Position numbers and translations under genes: made by a program. From ZC4RG30 sp039932715 (lineage in GTDB: Bacteria; Pseudomonadota; Gammaproteobacteria; Steroidobacterales; Steroidobacteraceae): 64,000 nucleotides of DNA. Each line of letters opens with the position of its first letter. The first letter of the stretch is position 1. The notes under the pieces are model-generated. The model ran no database searches and was not told the DNA's origin. It worked only from the letters and a program-made list of their open reading frames with translations. Of this stretch, positions 60,361 to 64,000 are shown in pieces. The DNA is taken from positions 1-64,000 of the forward strand of contig JBDTPN010000011.1 in NCBI GenBank assembly GCA_039932715.1, given 5' to 3'.

Positions 60361-61448
60361 TGGATGCCGTGCTCGACGAATTGATCTCGCGCGTCCAGGC
60401 CGCCGCAGACGCGCGCCGGCCGCTGCGCATACGCGCCGGGGGCACCAAGGATTTCTACGGCAATGCGCCGCGCGGCGATCTGCTTGATCCGCGCGTGTGG
60501 AGCGGCATCGAGAGCCATGAACCCAGCGAACTTGTAATAACCGTTCGCGCGGGCACGCCATTGCGCGAAGTGGAGGATGCACTGGCTGCGACAAACCAGA
60601 TGTTGGCCTTCGAGCCGCCGCACTTCGGAGAGGCCGCAACCATAGGCGGATGTGTTGCCGCCGGATTGTCCGGACCGCGGCGCAATTCGGCCGGATACAC
60701 CCATGGCGGCGTGCGCGACTCAGTGCTGGGCGCGCGGTTGCTGGATGGAAGGGGGCGGCTGTTGCGCTTCGGTGGCACGGTCATCAAGAACGTAGCGGGC
60801 TATGACGTGTCGCGGGTGCTGGCCGGATCGCTGGGCATGCTGGGGGTGATCATCGATGTGTCGCTCAAGGTGTTGCCACGGCCAGCGACGGAAGCGACGC
60901 TGCGTTTCGATTTGGACGAGGCACAGGCGCTCCATCAACTCAATCAATGGGGCGGACGACCTTTGCCGATTTCCGCCAGCTGCTGGCGCGACGGACAACT
61001 GTGGCTGCGTCTTTCCGGATCGCAGGCGGCAGTCAGCCAGGCTGCGCAATCGCTTTGCCAGGAAGGGCGGGGTGGCGACTGCCTGGACGCAACAGAAGTG
61101 ATTTCATTCTGGCGTGATCTTCGCGAACAAAATGCTGGTTGGTTTGCGGGCGCCACCGCCCTGTGGCGCGTTTCTGTTCCCACCACCGCAGAGCCGCTGG
61201 ACTTGGGAGACCAGTGCATCGAGTGGGGCGGCGCGTTGCGCTGGGTACGCACGTCCATGCCTGCAACGACGATTCGTGAACGGGCCCGGGTGTTGGGCGG
61301 TCATGCAACCTTGTTCCGTGGTGAAGATCGTTCCCAGGGAGTGTTCACACCACTGGCTGCGCCGCTTGCCGCGATTCACCAGCGCCTCAAGGAGGAGTTC
61401 GATCCGGCGCGAATCTTCAATCCCGGCCGCATGTACGAGGGGCTGTAA
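60360..61448 (+). CDS. glcE: Glycolate oxidase subunit GlcE
   Basis: FAD-binding non-iron subunit of glycolate dehydrogenase. The 362-residue protein is a shorter FAD_binding_4 relative of GlcD: IRAGGTKDFYGN, GGCVAAGLSGPRRNSAGYTHGGVRDSVLGARLLDGRG and GGTVIKNVAGYDVSRVLAGSLGMLGVIIDVSLKVLP. The C-terminal part ends FDPARIFNPGRMYEGL, as usual. Its start shares one base with glcD and its stop abuts the TTG start of glcF, which indicates coupled translation of the complex. Confidence 0.95.
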   Translation: MDAVLDELISRVQAAADARRPLRIRAGGTKDFYGNAPRGDLLDPRVWSGIESHEPSELVITVRAGTPLREVEDALAATNQMLAFEPPHFGEAATIGGCVAAGLSGPRRNSAGYTHGGVRDSVLGARLLDGRGRLLRFGGTVIKNVAGYDVSRVLAGSLGMLGVIIDVSLKVLPRPATEATLRFDLDEAQALHQLNQWGGRPLPISASCWRDGQLWLRLSGSQAAVSQAAQSLCQEGRGGDCLDATEVISFWRDLREQNAGWFAGATALWRVSVPTTAEPLDLGDQCIEWGGALRWVRTSMPATTIRERARVLGGHATLFRGEDRSQGVFTPLAAPLAAIHQRLKEEFDPARIFNPGRMYEGL

Positions 61449-62651
61449 TTGGAAGCGCGGCTCACCGACGCGATTCGAGCCAGCCACGATGGCCAGGAAG
61501 CGGCCGACATCCTGCGCAGCTGCGTGCACTGCGGGTTCTGTACGGCCACTTGTCCGACTTACCAGTTGCTGGGAGATGAGCTGGATGGTCCGCGTGGCCG
61601 CATCTATCTCATCAAGCAGGTGCTGGAGGGCGATACGCCCACCGCAAGTACTCAGCTGCATCTGGATCGATGCCTGACATGTCGTGCATGTGAAACCACG
61701 TGTCCGTCGGGTGTGCAGTTCGGGCGATTGCTCGATATCGGGCGGCGCGTGGTCGATGAACAGGTGGCGCGTCCTTTCACGCAGAGAATATTCAGAAGTC
61801 TGCTGGCAACTGGATTGACCGGACCGCTATTCGCGCCGGCCTTGCGCGTCGCGCGGACCCTGGGACTGCAGCCGCCGCGCGTCGGCCCGGGGCAATGGCC
61901 GACGCGAACTCATGCACGCAAGATGCTGTTGCTGTCTGGTTGTGTGCAACCTGCGATGGCGCCCAACATCAATGCGGCCACGGCGCGCGTGCTGGATGCG
62001 TTGGGCATACAGGTGCACGTGGCAACTGGCAGCGGGTGTTGTGGCGCCATCCGCCACCATCTAACGCAGCAGCAAGGGGCGTTGGCTGACGTGCGACGCA
62101 ACATCGATGCCTGGTGGCCGCATGTCGAGGCCGGCGTGGAAGCCATCATGATCAATGCGTCCGGCTGCAGCACCATGGTGAGCGAATACGGTCATCTGCT
62201 GCGCGATGATCCCGCCTATGCGCACAAGGCATTGCGCATCAGCGCGCTGGCGCGTGACCTCTCGGAGTTGTTGCCGCAACACGCCGAGTCGCTGGCAGCG
62301 ATAACGCGCCACGCCGGCGCAACCCGCGTGGCATATCACGCGCCGTGCAGCCTGCAGCATGGACTCAAGGTGCGCGGTCTGGTCGAGAAGCTGTTGATGG
62401 GCATGGGGGCACAGCTGCTGCCGGTGGCAGAGGGGCACCTGTGTTGCGGATCGGCAGGTACATACACCTTGCTGCAGCCGCAGATCTCCAGGAAGTTGGG
62501 TCAATCCAAGGTGCGGGCGCTGATGGCGCCACGTCCAGACGTAATACTGTCGGCCAATATCGGTTGCCTGGCGCAGATCGCAAAAGGCGCGGACGTTCCC
62601 GTACAGCACTGGATTGAATGGGTGGATGCGCGGATAACTGATAGGGGCTAG
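61449..62651 (+). CDS. glcF: Glycolate oxidase iron-sulfur subunit GlcF
   Basis: Iron-sulfur subunit that carries electrons from GlcDE to the quinone pool. The 400-residue protein has two 4Fe-4S motifs, CVHCGFCTATCP and CLTCRACETTCP (residues about 25-85), and two CCG domains with SGCCGA and HLCCGSAGTY. The start is a TTG that follows the glcE stop directly. No ATG is available nearby, and the N-terminus through SCVHCGF is needed. It ends 9 bases before the kinase-like gene, which has its own candidate -10 box in this end. Confidence 0.95.
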   Translation: MEARLTDAIRASHDGQEAADILRSCVHCGFCTATCPTYQLLGDELDGPRGRIYLIKQVLEGDTPTASTQLHLDRCLTCRACETTCPSGVQFGRLLDIGRRVVDEQVARPFTQRIFRSLLATGLTGPLFAPALRVARTLGLQPPRVGPGQWPTRTHARKMLLLSGCVQPAMAPNINAATARVLDALGIQVHVATGSGCCGAIRHHLTQQQGALADVRRNIDAWWPHVEAGVEAIMINASGCSTMVSEYGHLLRDDPAYAHKALRISALARDLSELLPQHAESLAAITRHAGATRVAYHAPCSLQHGLKVRGLVEKLLMGMGAQLLPVAEGHLCCGSAGTYTLLQPQISRKLGQSKVRALMAPRPDVILSANIGCLAQIAKGADVPVQHWIEWVDARITDRG

Positions 62652-62654
62652 GAT
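62649..62654 (+). promoter_or_regulatory. Candidate -10 box for leaderless kinase-like gene
   Basis: TAGGAT overlaps the glcF stop and is six bases before the ATG at 62661. A transcript would begin at the start codon, which would make the kinase/phosphatase genes a unit separate from glcDEF. Confidence 0.4.
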
Positions 62655-62660
62655 TGGCCC

Positions 62661-63641
62661 ATGCGCTCAATGCACCGGCTACTGGGCTTGTTCACCGCAT
62701 CGTTGCTGCTGGGGGCCGCGGCCAATGCCCAGGATGCGAACTTTTCCCGGCCCATACCAGAACTCGAAAGACTGTTTGCCGCCGAACCGCTGGTGATCAC
62801 GCAGGCACAAATCAGCAGGCCCAAGGCCAAGGGTGACATCACCCTGCGCGCGCAAGTGTCCTTCGGTGGTTCAGCGCCGGTGGAAGTGAAACTGCGTCAT
62901 GCGGACCCCGGCGCTGACTCCTTCAATAATGTCCCGCGCTATGACCTGGCGGCTTACGAGCTGCAGAAACTGTTTCTCGAACCCGCCGAATACGTGGTGC
63001 CGCCTACGGCACTGCGCATGGTGGAGTTGGCGCAATTCGCCCGGTATTCACCTGACGTCAAGCGCACCTTCCCGGGCGCCGACCAGGTGCTGGCCGTGGT
63101 GCAATACTGGCTCAGCGACATCAAGGTGATTGCGGACGTTTATCTTCCCGACCGGTTCGCCACGGACCCCTTGTATGCGCGCCACATCGAGCAGCTCAAT
63201 GTGCTCACTTACCTCATAGACCACCGCGATTCGAATGTGGGAAATTTCCTCATCGGCAAGCAGGAGCGCGCAGCGCGCGTGTTCTCCATTGATAACGGCG
63301 TGGCGTTCGCTTCTCCGGACAGCGATCGCGGCGAACTGTGGAGCGTTATGCGTGTGACCCGCCTGCCGGCCGATGTGGTTGCGCGACTGCGCAAGGTCAC
63401 GCTGGCCACGCTGCAGGACAAGCTGGGCGTGCTGGCGCAATGGCAACTCAAGGACGGCATGTTTGTGCCAGTGGCGCTTACCGAGAGTCTTTCCGAAGCC
63501 CGGGGCGTGCGCCGCAAAGGTGACCAGGTGCAGATGGGGTTGACCAGGTCGGAGATCCAGTCTGTACAACGCCTGTTGGTGAAATTGCTGGCCGATGTCG
63601 ATGCCGGCAAGATCACTGTTGTGCCGGTGCCGACGACCTGA
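62661..63641 (+). CDS. Exported kinase-like protein (protein-kinase/FAM20-like motifs)
   Basis: A 326-residue protein with a signal peptide (LGLFTASLLLGAAANA). I do not know it as a named family, but it carries a kinase-like set in the right order. These are VEVKL (Lys77, ATP), AYELQKLF (Glu100, salt-bridge partner), HRDSNVGN (188-195: HRD with catalytic Asp190 and Asn195 at the canonical +5) and SIDNGVAF (Asp211, in the DFG position). A DNG after HRD-like residues is also found in FAM20-type secretory kinases, and AAYELQKLFLEPAEYVVPPT resembles their helix-C region. The next gene is a predicted exported phosphatase. Kinase activity is inference. Confidence 0.62.
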   Translation: MRSMHRLLGLFTASLLLGAAANAQDANFSRPIPELERLFAAEPLVITQAQISRPKAKGDITLRAQVSFGGSAPVEVKLRHADPGADSFNNVPRYDLAAYELQKLFLEPAEYVVPPTALRMVELAQFARYSPDVKRTFPGADQVLAVVQYWLSDIKVIADVYLPDRFATDPLYARHIEQLNVLTYLIDHRDSNVGNFLIGKQERAARVFSIDNGVAFASPDSDRGELWSVMRVTRLPADVVARLRKVTLATLQDKLGVLAQWQLKDGMFVPVALTESLSEARGVRRKGDQVQMGLTRSEIQSVQRLLVKLLADVDAGKITVVPVPTT

Positions 63642-63650
63642 GGCGCTGAA

Positions 63651-64000
63651 ATGTCCATATCGCGTTGGCGCTTATCCGGGCTGTTGTTTTCGCTGCTGGC
63701 CACGGCGGTGGTGTGCGCGCAGCAGCCCGCTGCCGTGCAATGGAATGGCATCGCGAAGGTGATCGCATTTGCCGACGTGCACGGGGCCTACAACGATCTG
63801 CATGAATTGTTGCGGGATGCCGGGGTCCTGGATGCGCAGGATCACTGGGCCGCCGGGCGTACCCATGTCGTGAGCCTGGGTGACCTCATGGATCGCGGCC
63901 CTGACTCGCGCAAGGTGCTCGACCTGCTGATGAGGCTGCAGGATGAGGCGCTGGCGGCAGGCGGGCAGTTGCATGTGCTGCTGGGCAACCACGAGGCCAT
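63651..64000 (+). CDS. Exported Shewanella-like PPP-family metallophosphatase, cut by window edge
   Basis: The first 116 residues of a metallophosphoesterase starting at an ATG nine bases after the kinase-like gene. A signal peptide (LSGLLFSLLATAVVCA) is followed by the PPP motifs IAFADVHGAYNDL (GDxHG-type, first metal Asp and His), VVSLGDLMDRGPDSR (GDxxDRG) and LLGNHEA (GNHE), with spacing typical of bacterial Shewanella-like protein phosphatases. These remove phosphate from Ser/Thr/Tyr residues. The C-terminal metal-ligand histidines are beyond the window. Export and adjacency to a kinase-like protein suggest a phosphorylation/dephosphorylation pair in the periplasm. Confidence 0.88.
   Translation, partial: MSISRWRLSGLLFSLLATAVVCAQQPAAVQWNGIAKVIAFADVHGAYNDLHELLRDAGVLDAQDHWAAGRTHVVSLGDLMDRGPDSRKVLDLLMRLQDEALAAGGQLHVLLGNHEA

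Overview
The window looks like a chromosomal segment of a high-GC Gammaproteobacterium. The evidence is the gene set (htpX, hemF, a PA0069-type radical SAM protein, a MoaE of gammaproteobacterial style), a LexA operator of the CTGT-N8-ACAG type, and GC-rich codon use throughout. I cannot name the genus. No phage, insertion sequence, CRISPR array or plasmid gene is visible, and no gene-free stretch exceeds 300 bases.

Layout. 1-5.7 kb: lipid modification (cyclopropane synthase, acyl-CoA desaturase), the HtpX protease behind a plausible heat-shock promoter, an acidic small protein, and proB-proA. 5.7-9.8 kb: a tightly packed molybdenum-cofactor operon on the minus strand (moeA-moaA-moaC-mobA/moaD fusion-moaE). 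9.9-16.3 kb: a small secreted protein, tRNA-Arg(TCG), a PAP2 lipoprotein, a beta-propeller protein, a twin ABC ATPase of ModF type, a degenerate beta-lactamase-fold protein, a gamma-carbonic anhydrase and a PhzF protein. 16.4-19.9 kb: a TPP riboswitch controlling a thiamine uptake and salvage operon (TonB receptor, PnuT-type permease, thiamine kinase-like protein). 20.0-24.8 kb: a methyl-cycle operon (ferredoxin, adenosine kinase-like, metK, ahcY, folD), followed by a convergent moeB-rhodanese gene.

26-56 kb is an oxidative, partly periplasmic catabolic region. It holds an M16 peptidase, four short-chain or NmrA-type reductases, a methylmalonate-semialdehyde dehydrogenase, an FMN hydroxyacid oxidase, three PQQ-type quinohaemoproteins, two carotenoid-oxygenase paralogues with all four iron histidines, a hydroxypyruvate isomerase-like protein, an NTF2-like protein, a multidomain dihaem cytochrome/propeller protein, an aldehyde dehydrogenase, a secreted esterase and two PepSY membrane proteins. 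A route of ester hydrolysis, alkene cleavage, then alcohol and aldehyde oxidation is a reasonable inference, but the substrate is unknown. hemF and a tandem universal stress protein sit among these genes.

56-64 kb: an SOS-box-controlled radical SAM gene, a glycolate/lactate permease with glcDEF, and at the right edge a predicted exported kinase-like protein (HRD...N and DNG motifs) next to an exported Shewanella-like PPP phosphatase. That pair is the most unusual system here.

Two regulatory themes run through the window. Many genes have a TANNNT box only 6-9 bases before the start codon and no Shine-Dalgarno sequence, which points to leaderless transcripts. Most operons use 1-4 base stop/start overlaps. 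I saw no convincing intrinsic terminator (hairpin plus T-run).
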